Shown: positions 9,232 to 18,758, numbered from the stretch's first letter. The stretch is 64,000 nucleotides of DNA from an uncultured Flavobacteriaceae bacterium (GCA_947502975.1 CANNBV010000004.1:124001-188000); one strand, 5' to 3'. The notes: generated from the sequence alone by a model not told the origin. Program-made: numbers and translations.

Positions 9232-11526
9232 CTACGAAATATCTTTTTCCAATTCCCACATTTCTTTGTTTTGGGCATCTACAACAGCAACAGCAGTCAT
9301 ATTTACAATTTCGTCAACGCTTGCATCTAGTTGCAATATATGTACTGGTTTACGCATGCCCATCATTATAGGACCAATAGAGTCTGCTTCATTGAGCTCT
9401 TTTAAGAGTTTATAGGTGATATTCGCTGCATCTAAATTTGGAAAAATAAGTCCATTTACTTTGCGACCTACTAATTTTGAAAACGGAAACTGATCTCTTA
9501 ACATTTCATCATTTAAAGCAAAATCGGTTTGTAATTCTCCATCTACTACCATTTCTGGATATTGTCTATGTAACAATGAAACAGCTTCTCTTACTTTTGA
9601 AGCTTTTTCGTTACCAGAAGAGCCAAAGTTAGAGTATGAAATCATTGCCATAACGGGATCAAAACCAAAAGTTTTAATCACCTTAGATGTCATGAGTGCA
9701 ATTTTAGCTAAATCTTTAGCAGAAGGATCAATATTAATGGACGTATCGCTCAAAAACATAGGTCCTCTTTTGGTCATCATTACATTTGTAGTTGCTATTC
9801 TCGTGGCACCTTTTGCAAGACCAATAGTTTCTATCATTGGTTTTAATACCGTAGGATAACTTCTTGCATACCCTGAAATCAATGCATCTGCATCGCCTTC
9901 ATTTACCATCATAGCTGCAAAATAATTACGTTCTCGCATTAAGCGCTGTGCCGCATAATAGGTTACACCACGACGTTTGCGTTGTTCCCAGTATACTTTT
10001 GCATATCTGTTCTTGCGATCGTTCTCCTCCTCCGTTTTCGGATCAACAATAGTAATATCAGCTTCAAAATCTATCTGTTTCATCAAGTCTTCGATAGTTT
10101 CTCTCCTACCTAATAATATGGGAATTGCTATTCCTTCTTCATGAGCAATTTGAGCTGCTTTTAAAACTGCTAATTGATCTGCTTCAGCATATACAACGCG
10201 TTTAGGACTGAGTTTAGCACGACTTAAAAGAAGTCTTACTAATTTGTTATCAGACCCCAAACGTTCAAGTAGTATATTTTTATACTTTTCCCAATCTGTA
10301 ATCGGTTCTTTAGCAACACCACTTTCAATGGCAGCTTTTGCAACAGCTGGCGGAATTTCAGCAATTAAACGCGGATCAAAAGGTTTTGGAATAATATAGT
10401 TTCGCCCAAATGCTAAACGCGTTTGCTCATAGGCTACATTTACTTGTTCTGGCACAGGCTGTTTTGCTAATGCTGCTAAAGCTTTAACAGCTGCAATTTT
10501 CATTTCCTCATTTATGCTAGTTGCACGAACATCTAAAGCCCCTCTAAAGATAAATGGAAATCCTAATACATTATTCACCTGATTGGGGTGATCACTACGT
10601 CCTGTTGCCATAATAATATCATCACGTGTATCTACAGCTAATTGATATTTAATCTCAGGATTTGGATTAGCCATAGCAAAAACTATAGGATCTTTCTCCA
10701 TAGTTTTCAACATCTCGGGTGTTACAATATCTGCCATGGAAAGGCCAATGAATACATCAGCATCTACCATAGCTTCATCAAGCGTATCTATTTTTCTATG
10801 CGTTGCAAATTCAGCTTTTTGGGAAGTGAGATTATCTCTATCGTCACGAATCACGCCTTTACTATCCAACATTACCATATTTTCTCGCCTTGCTCCACAA
10901 GATTGGTATAATCGGGAACAAGATATTGCCGCCGCACCAGCGCCACTTATCACTATTTTTACATCCTCAATTTTTTTGCCTGCAAGCTCTAAAGCATTTA
11001 TTAAAGCAGCGGCAGAAATTATAGCTGTTCCATGCTGATCATCGTGCATTACAGGAATATCCAACTCCTCTTTAAGGCGTCGCTCTATTTCAAAAGCTTC
11101 TGGTGCTTTAATATCTTCTAGGTTGATGCCTCCAAAAGTTGGTGCAATATTTTTTACGGTTTCAATAAAAGCATCTACATTTTCGGTATCTACCTCAATA
11201 TCAAACACATCGATATCTGCAAAAATTTTAAAAAGCAAGCCTTTTCCTTCCATAACTGGTTTGGACGCCTCGGGACCAATATTACCCAAGCCTAAAACCG
11301 CCGTTCCATTGGAGATTACAGCTACTAAATTTCCTTTAGCTGTGTATCTGTAAGCATTATTTTTATCCTTTTCGATTTCCAAACAAGGTTCTGCTACACC
11401 TGGGGAGTATGCTAATGATAAATCTCTTTGGCTTGCATACTTTTTTGTGGGAACAACTTTTATTTTACCTGGAGTAGGTTTAGCGTGGTATATAAGTGCC
11501 TCTCTTCGTTTACTTTCTTCGCTCAT
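9232..11526 (-). CDS. maeB: NADP-dependent malic enzyme with phosphotransacetylase-like C-terminus
   Basis: The 764-residue protein is a MaeB-type malic enzyme, which converts malate to pyruvate and CO2 with reduction of NADP. The N-terminal catalytic part (about 1-155) includes SLAYSPGVAEPCLEIEKD and HDDQHGTAIISAAALINAL. The NAD(P)-binding Rossmann motif VISGAGAAAISCSRLYQSCG is at about 192-211. From about residue 430 the sequence becomes a phosphate acetyl/butyryl transferase-like domain (LVRLLLSRAKLSPKRVVYAEADQ onward, with SGYARSYPTVLKPMIETIG). This domain is usually regulatory (acetyl-CoA sensing) in MaeB proteins. The length is standard for the fusion. A TATATTTG element at 11551-11558 is the likely promoter -7 box. 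It provides NADPH and pyruvate. Confidence 0.95.
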   Translation of the reverse strand: MSEESKRREALIYHAKPTPGKIKVVPTKKYASQRDLSLAYSPGVAEPCLEIEKDKNNAYRYTAKGNLVAVISNGTAVLGLGNIGPEASKPVMEGKGLLFKIFADIDVFDIEVDTENVDAFIETVKNIAPTFGGINLEDIKAPEAFEIERRLKEELDIPVMHDDQHGTAIISAAALINALELAGKKIEDVKIVISGAGAAAISCSRLYQSCGARRENMVMLDSKGVIRDDRDNLTSQKAEFATHRKIDTLDEAMVDADVFIGLSMADIVTPEMLKTMEKDPIVFAMANPNPEIKYQLAVDTRDDIIMATGRSDHPNQVNNVLGFPFIFRGALDVRATSINEEMKIAAVKALAALAKQPVPEQVNVAYEQTRLAFGRNYIIPKPFDPRLIAEIPPAVAKAAIESGVAKEPITDWEKYKNILLERLGSDNKLVRLLLSRAKLSPKRVVYAEADQLAVLKAAQIAHEEGIAIPILLGRRETIEDLMKQIDFEADITIVDPKTEEENDRKNRYAKVYWEQRKRRGVTYYAAQRLMRERNYFAAMMVNEGDADALISGYARSYPTVLKPMIETIGLAKGATRIATTNVMMTKRGPMFLSDTSINIDPSAKDLAKIALMTSKVIKTFGFDPVMAMISYSNFGSSGNEKASKVREAVSLLHRQYPEMVVDGELQTDFALNDEMLRDQFPFSKLVGRKVNGLIFPNLDAANITYKLLKELNEADSIGPIMMGMRKPVHILQLDASVDEIVNMTAVAVVDAQNKEMWELEKDIS

Positions 11527-11849
11527 TATGGATTAGTTTTTAGTAGATTTCAAATATACTAATCCTATTAAGGAAACACTGAAATTTTTATAAAAATGAA
11601 TGAGCTCAAAAAGCTATAAAATTTATTTTCAATGTAAATTTAATGTTAATTAATTGTAAATTAATTGTAATATTTTTTTATATTAGCCTAAAAACCAGAA
11701 TTATGTATTTAACCTACAACATCAAAAACTTGAAAAAACGATTACTTTATAGGTATTGGGTTTTCACTATAAAGTTAAAATTGTATGCACTAAAATGTAA
11801 GTATGTCCTCCAAATGCCATATGAACACAGTTATTAAAAGGCAACCCCT
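11527..11849. other. Intergenic region between maeB and queG; possible 44-residue plus-strand peptide
   Basis: This 323 bp AT-rich gap holds the maeB promoter on its left. An open frame at 11703-11837 on the plus strand could encode a 44-residue, Lys- and Tyr-rich peptide (MYLTYNIKNLKKRLLYRYW). A weak -7-like TATATTAG lies about 25 nt upstream with TTG near 11660. The peptide has no family resemblance I recognise, and such frames arise easily in AT-rich DNA, so I do not call it a gene. Confidence 0.3.
11551..11558 (-). promoter_or_regulatory. Promoter -7 element (TATATTTG) for maeB
   Basis: TATATTTG on the minus strand matches TAnnTTTG and lies 25 nt upstream of the maeB start codon. No good TTG is seen at the expected -33 distance, so this is weaker than the gcvH and ruvA promoters. 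Confidence 0.5.
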
Positions 11850-12776
11850 TTACTTTTTCAAAAAACCTATATTTCTTTTAAGCCCAGAAAATTTCGTGCG
11901 TTTTACCGCGGAGTTTTTGAAAACTTTCCTAAAAGTATCTTGAGTAATCTCCTCCCAATCTTGTTTTGCCATGGATAAGAGTTCTGGATGTGGGTTAAAA
12001 AGTGGCTCACTATGCGATTTTGAAAAGCGGTTCCATGGGCACACATCTTGGCACACATCACAACCGAACATCCAATCGTCGAACTTTCCTTTAAATTCTG
12101 ATGGGATATTTTCTTTTAATTCGATAGTGAAGTATGAAATACATTTACTCCCATCTACCACATAAGGTTCTGTAATAGCTTCGGTTGGACATGCATCAAT
12201 ACAGGCTGTACAAGTGCCACAATGATCGGTAACAGTAGTATCGTATTCCAATTCTAAATCTATAATTAATTCTGCAATAAAATAAAACGAACCTACTTGT
12301 TGTGTCAACAAATTACTATGTTTACCAATCCAACCTAAACCAGATTTAGCAGCCCAAGCTTTATCTAAAACTGGAGCAGAATCGACGAATGCACGACCAT
12401 TCACTTCTCCTATTTCTTCTTGAATAAAATTTAGAAGCGATTTGAGTTTGTCTTTTATGACGAAATGATAATCGGTACCATATGCATACTTTGAGATTTT
12501 AAAGCTGTCATTATTTTGTACTTCAGAAGGAAAATAATTCAGCAGTAAGGACACCACACTTTTTGAACCTTCTACTAATTTGGTAGGATCTAAACGCTTA
12601 TCAAAGTGGTTTTCCATATACTGCATTTTACCATGCATGTTTTGGTTTAACCATTTTTCTAATCTTGGTGCTTCTTCTTCTAAAAATTCAGCTTTACTGA
12701 TACCACATGACAAAAAACCGAGGCGTTTTGCTTCGGTTTTTATCAGTGTTGTATATTTTGATTTAGTTTCAGCCAT
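11850..12776 (-). CDS. queG: Epoxyqueuosine reductase QueG
   Basis: The 308-residue cytoplasmic protein catalyses the last step of queuosine synthesis, reducing epoxyqueuosine in the wobble position of tRNAs with a cobalamin cofactor and two [4Fe-4S] clusters. Both ferredoxin-like cysteine motifs are intact: [16 protein letters not shown] at about 186-201 and [11 protein letters not shown] at about 238-248. The conserved [26 protein letters not shown] segment precedes them. The length matches the short form of the family, which lacks a C-terminal HEAT-repeat domain. It lies 39 bp downstream of ruvB on the same strand and has no obvious promoter of its own; two small hairpins fill the gap. The two genes are probably co-transcribed. 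Confidence 0.95.
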   Translation of the reverse strand: MAETKSKYTTLIKTEAKRLGFLSCGISKAEFLEEEAPRLEKWLNQNMHGKMQYMENHFDKRLDPTKLVEGSKSVVSLLLNYFPSEVQNNDSFKISKYAYGTDYHFVIKDKLKSLLNFIQEEIGEVNGRAFVDSAPVLDKAWAAKSGLGWIGKHSNLLTQQVGSFYFIAELIIDLELEYDTTVTDHCGTCTACIDACPTEAITEPYVVDGSKCISYFTIELKENIPSEFKGKFDDWMFGCDVCQDVCPWNRFSKSHSEPLFNPHPELLSMAKQDWEEITQDTFRKVFKNSAVKRTKFSGLKRNIGFLKK

Positions 12777-12783
12777 TTTATAG

Positions 12784-12817
12784 ATTCTGAAACAAGTTCA
12801 GAATGACACAAAGTGTC
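12784..12817. repeat. Two adjacent small inverted repeats between ruvB and queG
   Basis: An 8-bp inverted repeat, ATTCTGAA/TTCAGAAT with a 5-nt loop, covers 12784-12804. It is followed directly by GACAC/GTGTC with a 3-nt loop at 12805-12817, which overlaps the ruvB stop codon. There is no U-run after either on the minus strand, so these are not classic terminators. They may modulate ruvB-queG mRNA processing or be a dispersed intergenic repeat. Confidence 0.5.
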
Positions 12818-13838
12818 AAAATAATCCACCTTGTACAGATCCTTTTATCTTTCCTAAATGTTTATATGCCTGTTCTGTAACTTCACGACCACGAGGAGTT
12901 CTCATAATGAATCCTTGTTGAATTAAAAAGGGTTCGTAAACTTCTTCAATGGTTTCTGGGCTTTCACTCACAGCGGTTGCTATCGTTGTGATGCCTACTG
13001 GCCCTCCTTTAAATTTATCAATAATGGTAGATAGGATTTTGTTATCCATTTCGTCCAAACCATGAGCATCTACATTCAATGCTTCTAAAGCAAATTTGGC
13101 TATTTCAATATCTATACTACCATTGCCCTTTATTTGTGCAAAATCTCGAACGCGACGTAATAACGCATTTGCAATTCTAGGGGTACCTCTACTTCTCCCT
13201 GCTATTTCTACAGCAGCTTCCATAGAAATTGGAACGTGTAAAATCATAGCACTTCGTTGTACTATAGTAGTTAATAAATCAGTTTTATAGTATTGTAATC
13301 TACTTTGAATTCCAAAACGTGCACGCATTGGTGACGTTAACAGCCCTGAACGTGTTGTAGCTCCAACTAAAGTAAACGGACTTAAATTGATTTGGACAGT
13401 TCTCGCATTTGGCCCTGTTTCAATCATAATATCAATTTTATAATCTTCCATTGCTGAGTATAAATACTCTTCAACTATTGGACTTAAACGATGAATCTCA
13501 TCAATAAATAATACATCACGTTCATCTAAATTGGTTAATAATCCCGCCAAATCTCCCGGTTTATCCAATACCGGACCTGAAGTTACTTTTATACCAACAT
13601 CCAATTCATTAGCTAAAATATGTGCCAAAGTGGTTTTACCTAATCCTGGAGGCCCATGAAACAAGGTGTGATCTAATGCTTCATCTCTCAAATTAGCTGC
13701 TTTTACAAAAATTTGAAGATTTTCTAATACTTGATCTTGACCCGTAAAATCATCAAAAGCTAAGGGTCTTAACTTTTTTTCTACATCTAATTCTTCTGGT
13801 GAAAAATTCTCGTCTGTTGGGTCTAGATTCTCGTTCAT
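12816..13838 (-). CDS. ruvB: Holliday junction branch migration ATPase RuvB
   Basis: The 340-residue AAA+ motor forms hexameric rings that pump DNA through the RuvA-bound junction. The start [34 protein letters not shown] is typical of Bacteroidota RuvB. Walker A is GPPGLGKTT (about 64-72) and Walker B is LFIDEIHRL (about 114-122). Sensor 1 appears as [20 protein letters not shown], which includes the RARFG arginine-finger region. The C-terminal winged helix ends [19 protein letters not shown]. All expected motifs and the usual length are present. It is the first gene of a probable ruvB-queG unit. No consensus promoter could be assigned in the 318 bp upstream. Confidence 0.97.
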   Translation of the reverse strand: MNENLDPTDENFSPEELDVEKKLRPLAFDDFTGQDQVLENLQIFVKAANLRDEALDHTLFHGPPGLGKTTLAHILANELDVGIKVTSGPVLDKPGDLAGLLTNLDERDVLFIDEIHRLSPIVEEYLYSAMEDYKIDIMIETGPNARTVQINLSPFTLVGATTRSGLLTSPMRARFGIQSRLQYYKTDLLTTIVQRSAMILHVPISMEAAVEIAGRSRGTPRIANALLRRVRDFAQIKGNGSIDIEIAKFALEALNVDAHGLDEMDNKILSTIIDKFKGGPVGITTIATAVSESPETIEEVYEPFLIQQGFIMRTPRGREVTEQAYKHLGKIKGSVQGGLF

Positions 13839-14156
13839 CTATAAAATATAATATGAATCACGAAGATATGAAATTTTGATAATGACTCTTTGTAATCTAA
13901 AAATTAGATAGAGCATTTTAAACAACATATCCATATAAGTAATTCTCAAATACCCGATTTTTAACAAAAATGATATTAATAAATGTTTATTTAGCAAATA
14001 TCCATATAAAATTTGCGAATATATGAATATAACTGACATTGCTTTATCTATATTTTTATGAAAATTTACTATGCGTTTATTATTAGTATTAACATACCTT
14101 TAGAATAAACTCGACAGTGAATTAAACATATTTATTAACCTTTAAAACTAAATTTT
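13839..14156. other. Divergent intergenic region between ruvB and the T9SS cargo gene
   Basis: This 318 bp, very AT-rich gap must carry promoters for both flanking genes. On the plus strand TACCTTTA at 14095-14102 differs by one base from TAnnTTTG and would give a leader of about 48 nt for the gene at 14157. No matching minus-strand element was found for ruvB. The motif ATATCCATATA occurs twice, near 13928 and 13998, as an imperfectly spaced direct repeat. I see no convincing gene here. Confidence 0.5.
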
Positions 14157-15101
14157 ATGAAACTAAAAAATTACTTTTTTACAATTTTTACTCTAGGAAT
14201 TCTAGGGGTATGTAATGCACAATTGACCTCGTCTATTAAAGTCGATATAGATGGTGCAGCTGGACCAACTCAGACTAGTTTTACTTCAATGGCAACTGCT
14301 ACTGGTAGTTCTATAACTGAACAAGGAGTAACAATTACAGCTTCTGGACAAACTGGTTCAAGAAATAGAACTGATAATCCACAAGGCGCTCCAACTCTAG
14401 ACTTTGCTGATATGCAAAGAGACTTAGTTTTTGCTGCAGGTGCAATAACAATAACTTTAGATGGTTTACCTGCAGATGACTACAATCTTTACGTAGTAGC
14501 ATACGATCATCCCTTTCCATCCCCTGTGGAGTTAGTTTTGCAAGAGCAAGGATCTGGATCACCAATTCAAACAGTGAGACTTAATGAAATGACAGACTCT
14601 AATAATGTTGTTGACGATACTCCCTTTGAAAATGGACAACCTGGCAATACTCCTAGTCAAACAAATCATTCTCCTTCCCCAGCAGTTTTTAACTTTACTG
14701 CATCAGCAGCTACTACATATGAAGTAATTATTACAGGTATTACTAGTTCAGCAGCATTGTCAAGTGGTAATGTCGCGACAAGAGGATCGAGATTTAATGG
14801 CCTTGAAATTGCTCCTGTAGGTGTAAGTGCTGTTTTAACTACAAATGATTTTTCTAAAAGTATAGCAGACATTCAAGTATCACCAAATCCTTTTTCAACT
14901 GAGTTAAATATTAAATCTTCGGTTAGTCTTACTAAAGCGAAGTTGTATAATATTACTGGTAGCTTAGTTAAGGAATCGTCTTTATATCAACTTAATGGGG
15001 CTTACACTATGAAAACTTCAGACTTACCTTCTGGTGTTTATTTTGTGGCCTTATACGATGGGCAAGCTTTTGTAGCTACTCAAAAACTTATTAAAGAATA
15101 A
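14157..15101 (+). CDS. Secreted protein with T9SS type A sorting domain; function unknown
   Basis: The 314-residue protein starts with a signal peptide (MKLKNYFFTIFTLGILGVCNAQ, cleaved after about residue 22). The C-terminal 75 residues are a T9SS type A sorting domain: IQVSPNPFSTELNIKS, then LYNITGSLVKESS, then LPSGVYFVALYDGQ and a terminal KLIKE. The protein should therefore be exported by the SprA-containing secretion system and either anchored on the cell surface or released. The central part (about 25-225) is predicted beta-rich, Thr/Ser/Gly-rich, and includes AITITLDGLPADDYNLYVVAYDH; I do not recognise its family. No catalytic motif is visible. A strong terminator follows at 15126-15160. 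Confidence 0.88.
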   Translation: MKLKNYFFTIFTLGILGVCNAQLTSSIKVDIDGAAGPTQTSFTSMATATGSSITEQGVTITASGQTGSRNRTDNPQGAPTLDFADMQRDLVFAAGAITITLDGLPADDYNLYVVAYDHPFPSPVELVLQEQGSGSPIQTVRLNEMTDSNNVVDDTPFENGQPGNTPSQTNHSPSPAVFNFTASAATTYEVIITGITSSAALSSGNVATRGSRFNGLEIAPVGVSAVLTTNDFSKSIADIQVSPNPFSTELNIKSSVSLTKAKLYNITGSLVKESSLYQLNGAYTMKTSDLPSGVYFVALYDGQAFVATQKLIKE

Positions 15102-15125
15102 AATATACTTTTCTTTAGTGAATCT

Positions 15126-15160
15126 AAAAGCCTTTCTTGGTCAGGAAAGGCTTTTTTGTT
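15126..15160 (+). terminator. Intrinsic terminator after the T9SS cargo gene
   Basis: An 11-bp stem (AAAAGCCTTTC / GAAAGGCTTTT) with an 8-nt loop is followed by a T-rich tract (TTTTTTGTTTT). It lies 25 bp after the stop codon at 15101. Confidence 0.85.
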
Positions 15161-15266
15161 TTAATTAGCTTGATAAATTTCAACAATGTCTTACTTCATA
15201 AGAAAATTAATCTGTTTAAAAAATCATTATCTTCCCTTATCAATTCATTTTGTAAATATACATCTC

Positions 15267-15812
15267 ATGAAAAAAATCTTACCATTATTAACTTTGATAG
15301 TTGGAATACTATTCGGTTTCACTTGTATTCAAACTGAAAAAGGAAATAAAATACTACCTGAAAATAAAGTGCTACATGTAGGCATTGTTGTGAAGGATAT
15401 AGAGAAATCCCTTGACAAATGGGTTATCCTTTTAGATTTAAAAAAGAGACCTTCTGTAAACATTGCTGCTGGGCATGAAGAAAACCCCACACATTACAGA
15501 GGAAAACCCAGTAATGCACAAGCAAAACTAGCTTTTATGGATTTAGATAATTTAAAAATAGAGTTGATAGAACCCGTTGGAGCTCCCAGCCATTGGAAAG
15601 AGTTTCTTGATACAAAAGGTGAGGGTGTGCATCATCTTGCTTTTGAAGTAAAAGGTATAGGTGAACATTATATTGATACCTTTGAAGCCATTGGTCACCC
15701 CACAGTACAACAAGGCGGATGGAATGGTGGCGAATACAGCTATATGGATGGCATTACTGAAGAAAGCTCTTTAGCAGTAATGATTGAACTTATTGAAAAT
15801 TATAAAAAATAA
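15267..15812 (+). CDS. Exported VOC (glyoxalase/methylmalonyl-CoA epimerase-like) protein
   Basis: I start this gene at 15267 because the product then begins with a good signal peptide (MKKILPLLTLIVGILFGFTC); an upstream ATG at 15186 would bury it. The mature part is a vicinal-oxygen-chelate fold. The first half has VLHVGIVVKDIEKSLDKWV (metal ligand His at about 37). The second half has IELIEPVGAPSHWKEFLDTKGEGVHHLAFEV, which closely resembles methylmalonyl-CoA epimerase, and ends with MIELIE (putative Glu ligand). A CoA epimerase would be cytoplasmic, so the signal peptide suggests a different, periplasmic or lipid-anchored role. Cys20 might be lipidated, but the lipobox (GFTC) is poor. Substrate unknown. 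It is bounded by a terminator on each side, so it appears monocistronic. Confidence 0.8.
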   Translation: MKKILPLLTLIVGILFGFTCIQTEKGNKILPENKVLHVGIVVKDIEKSLDKWVILLDLKKRPSVNIAAGHEENPTHYRGKPSNAQAKLAFMDLDNLKIELIEPVGAPSHWKEFLDTKGEGVHHLAFEVKGIGEHYIDTFEAIGHPTVQQGGWNGGEYSYMDGITEESSLAVMIELIENYKK

Positions 15813-15834
15813 AACCTTCAAAAAAAATTATAAA

Positions 15835-15876
15835 GAAAAGCCTTTCCATTAAAAAAGAAAGGCTTTTCGGGTTTTT
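15835..15876. terminator. Bidirectional terminator between VOC gene and OmpA-family gene
   Basis: A 12-bp perfect stem (GAAAAGCCTTTC / GAAAGGCTTTTC) with a 10-nt A-rich loop is followed by GGGTTTTT on the plus strand and by a T-rich tract on the minus strand. It can end both the VOC gene (stop 15812) and the convergent OmpA-family operon (stop 15896). Its stem sequence is nearly the same as that of the terminator at 15126. Confidence 0.85.
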
Positions 15877-15895
15877 GGTTGGTTATAAAGGTTGG

Positions 15896-17782
15896 TTATT
15901 TTAGAATTGTAAATTCACAACGTCGGTTAATATCATATTCTTCATCATCACAAATGCCTTCTTTTACACATTTATTAAGCGGTTGCATTTCGCCATAACC
16001 GATACTTTTTAATCGGTCTTTTGAAATGCCTTGGCTTACTAAATATTCCATCGTAGAAGCTGCTCTTCGTTTTGATAAATCTAAATTATATTGATCTGGG
16101 CCTCTTGCATCTGTATGTGCAGATACTTCTACTTCCATAGACGGGTATTTCTTCATTATATCTACTAAAACATTTAGCGTTATAGCTGCATCTTCTCTAA
16201 TATCTGATTTATCAAAATCAAAATAGATTTTATCTAATTCTACTTGTACATTTCCATCTTCTTTTTCTTTTACACGCTCTTCAGCATCTGCAAAAGATTC
16301 TAGACTTAAGTAAATATTATGCTGAACTTTTCCTTTGCTATCTGTAGAGAATTCAACATCCTGAGGAATGTATGCTTTTCGAGTTCCTCTAACTTTATAT
16401 TTTTTATTTGGTTCAATTTTAAAGATGTAATGTGCATCATCTCCAACAATGGTATCTTGAATTACTGTATCCGATTCATCAAACAAGGTTACCAAAGCAC
16501 CAGTTAATAATTCTTTACTATTTAAGTCTTCAACTACACCTTCTACTTGATAGATTGTTAAAGGATTTTGTTCTCTTGCAAAACCATACAATCTGTCATA
16601 TCCACTTCTATTTGAAGACACAAAACCTTTATTGTCTTTTTCTCTTACTACATAAGCAAAATCATCTAAAGGACTATTAATCGTACTTCCAAGATTTACG
16701 GGTTTATCAAATTCACCATTCACTAAATTACTTCTAAACACATCCAATCCACCATAACCTAAATGACCAATAGATGAAAAGTACAGTACATTGTATTTGC
16801 TCATAAATGGGAATTGTTCTCTATGTTTTGTATTTACGGTTTCACCTAAATTTTCAGGTTCGCCATAAGTACCATCTTCATTAATTGATACTTTGTAAAT
16901 ATCAAAACTTCCAATAGTTCCAGGCATGTCACTGGCAAAATAAAGTGTTTTTTCATCTTTACTTAATGTAGGATGTTCTGTGCTATATCCGTTTGAAGTA
17001 AAAGGTAATGCTGTAACATTTGTCCATTCACCATCTACTAATTCTGCTTTATAAATTTTGATATGCGCAATGCGCTCGTCATCCGTTTTTTTGCGTGTTG
17101 TATTTGTTCTATTAAAATACATCGTTTTACCATCTTTAGTAAATACTGGGCTACTTTCGTGAGATTCAGTATTAATAGATTCTGAAAACGGCACAACATT
17201 TTCTAAAACATTTTGGCTATTGAGTGTCGCACTATATAAATCTAAATATGGTAGATTATTCCATGAATACGCTGGATTTTCAGAGTTTCTAGCTGAAGCA
17301 AAAGCTACTTTATCATCACCATAAAATGACAAACCAAAATCACCACTTGAATTTCTATTTTTAATTTGTTTTAGTGTGAAGTTATGTGGCGTCGTTTTAT
17401 CTGTTTCATCTATATAGGCTAAAGTATTTATAGGTTTATTATAGTAACGTCTTAAATGTTTATCTGCCTCTTTATACTCCTTTACACCTTTTAATGCTTG
17501 TGCAAATCTAAAGTGATATTCAATATCAATAGAATCGCCATATTGTACAAATAGTTCTCTATACGTTTTAATCGCTTTCTGCAAACTTGCATTATAGTAA
17601 TAGCTATCTGCTAAATTTTGAAGCACCTCTTGATTGCGGTCTTTAGTTTCATAAATTTCAGCAGCGTCCTTATAAGCTCTCATCTCGAACAGCTTGTTCA
17701 CGCGCTTTAAGTTTTTCTTTTGAGCAAAGCCTATTCCACTAACTAATAAAAGGCTTGCAAATATGTATATAAATTTTTTCAT
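15896..17782 (-). CDS. OmpA family protein with PD40/WD-like repeats (T9SS-associated)
   Basis: The 628-residue protein has a signal peptide (MKKFIYIFASLLLVSGIGFAQ). A TPR-like region follows (about 25-125, NKLFEMRAYKDAAEIYETKD...). A PD40 beta-propeller region comes next (about 145-400), with repeats such as GKTMYFNRTNTTRK, EKTLYFASDMPGTIGSFDIYK and VLYFSSIGHLGYGGLDVFR. A carboxypeptidase-regulatory-like beta domain is at about 412-490. The C-terminal OmpA peptidoglycan-binding domain (about 510-628) has YFDFDKSDIREDA and VSAHTDARGPDQYNLDLSKRRA. This domain order resembles PorE of P. gingivalis. It is the last gene of the adhesin operon, 19 bp after the PorP/SprF gene. It probably anchors or stabilises the export/adhesin complex on peptidoglycan. 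Confidence 0.92.
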   Translation of the reverse strand: MKKFIYIFASLLLVSGIGFAQKKNLKRVNKLFEMRAYKDAAEIYETKDRNQEVLQNLADSYYYNASLQKAIKTYRELFVQYGDSIDIEYHFRFAQALKGVKEYKEADKHLRRYYNKPINTLAYIDETDKTTPHNFTLKQIKNRNSSGDFGLSFYGDDKVAFASARNSENPAYSWNNLPYLDLYSATLNSQNVLENVVPFSESINTESHESSPVFTKDGKTMYFNRTNTTRKKTDDERIAHIKIYKAELVDGEWTNVTALPFTSNGYSTEHPTLSKDEKTLYFASDMPGTIGSFDIYKVSINEDGTYGEPENLGETVNTKHREQFPFMSKYNVLYFSSIGHLGYGGLDVFRSNLVNGEFDKPVNLGSTINSPLDDFAYVVREKDNKGFVSSNRSGYDRLYGFAREQNPLTIYQVEGVVEDLNSKELLTGALVTLFDESDTVIQDTIVGDDAHYIFKIEPNKKYKVRGTRKAYIPQDVEFSTDSKGKVQHNIYLSLESFADAEERVKEKEDGNVQVELDKIYFDFDKSDIREDAAITLNVLVDIMKKYPSMEVEVSAHTDARGPDQYNLDLSKRRAASTMEYLVSQGISKDRLKSIGYGEMQPLNKCVKEGICDDEEYDINRRCEFTILK

Positions 17783-17801
17783 CTTTTCCTTGTATTAAAT
17801 G

Positions 17802-18758
17802 TTAGAAGAATCTTGGTGAGCGGTCGTATCCGTTTTTAAATCCGAATAAATCCACATCAAACAAAATGAATATTTCGTGAGATCCTGAATTAAAATTTCC
17901 AAGATTATTTGTGGTATAATCATAAGCATAGCCTATTCTTAAATCTGGTGTTACTCTAAAATTTACTAGAGCACTCATCGCATCACCTAGTCGATATCCT
18001 AAACCAGCTTCTAGCTTTTCATTAATCAATACATTGGCTGTGATATCTAAAGCTAAAGGTGCGCCTTTAACTGATCTTCCCATAAATGCAGGTTTCAATT
18101 TTAATTTTGAATTGATATCAAACACATAACCACCTGTAAAGAAATAGTGTACACTTTCTACACCAGTTGCCTTGATACCATTTTCATTTTCTAGATGTTT
18201 GGTAGACAACATGTTTGGAGCAGATAACCCTAAATAATAATTATCTGTGAAAAAGAAAGCGCCTATTCCTAAATTCGGGAATGCTCTATTGAGGTTTTCG
18301 TTGAATGCGATATCTGTATCTATTCCACCTGATTGTAATTGCAATCCATTAAAATTGGTATCAAACATTCTAACACCAGCTTTTAATCCAAAGGAAATTT
18401 TAGTTTCAATACCAACTGGTAACACATAAGCGAAATCTGCAAATATGTTATTTTCGTTTACAATATCACCTATATTATCGTTGGTGAATGAAATTCCCAT
18501 CTCTATTTTATCATTAATAGGAGTGTGGGCGAAAAAAGTTCCTGTTGAAGGTGCACCTTCCAGCCCAACCCATTGGGTTCTGTATAAACCACCAAGGTTT
18601 AAAATACCTTCTTCTGCGGTAGCGTATGCTGGATTAATTACACTCATGTTATACATATACTGAGTGAATTGAGGGTCTTGTTGTGCAAAACTTTGTAGTG
18701 ACAAGAACGTCAGACTTAACAAAGCAGCTATTTTATGATATATATTTAATGTTTTCAT
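17802..18758 (-). CDS. Type IX secretion system membrane protein, PorP/SprF family
   Basis: The 318-residue protein has a signal peptide (ends LSLQSFAQ, about residue 25). It then has the family hallmark QDPQFTQYMYNMSVINPAYATAEEGILNLGGLYRTQWVGLEGAP. The rest alternates short beta strands with turns and closes with an outer-membrane barrel-like end (HEIFILFDVDLFGFKNGYDRSPRFF). SprF of Flavobacterium johnsoniae is needed for secretion of its neighbour SprB, whose type B sorting domain it recognises. Here the gene sits directly downstream of a giant protein with the same type of C-terminal domain, so a dedicated export partner is the likely role. I avoid the name sprF because many paralogues exist. 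Confidence 0.93.
   Translation of the reverse strand: MKTLNIYHKIAALLSLTFLSLQSFAQQDPQFTQYMYNMSVINPAYATAEEGILNLGGLYRTQWVGLEGAPSTGTFFAHTPINDKIEMGISFTNDNIGDIVNENNIFADFAYVLPVGIETKISFGLKAGVRMFDTNFNGLQLQSGGIDTDIAFNENLNRAFPNLGIGAFFFTDNYYLGLSAPNMLSTKHLENENGIKATGVESVHYFFTGGYVFDINSKLKLKPAFMGRSVKGAPLALDITANVLINEKLEAGLGYRLGDAMSALVNFRVTPDLRIGYAYDYTTNNLGNFNSGSHEIFILFDVDLFGFKNGYDRSPRFF

Noticed and set aside
11703-11837. Possible 44-residue basic peptide gene
   Set aside because: Only a weak promoter-like motif and no homology that I can recognise; kept as a note in the intergenic entry, not as a gene.
13839-14039. 66-codon open frame on the minus strand upstream of ruvB
   Set aside because: It lies in very AT-rich intergenic DNA, has no family resemblance, no start signal and strongly biased composition (Ile, Leu, Tyr); more likely chance.
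15186-15266. Longer start for the VOC protein
   Set aside because: It would place 27 residues before a clear signal peptide; the start at 15267 is preferred.
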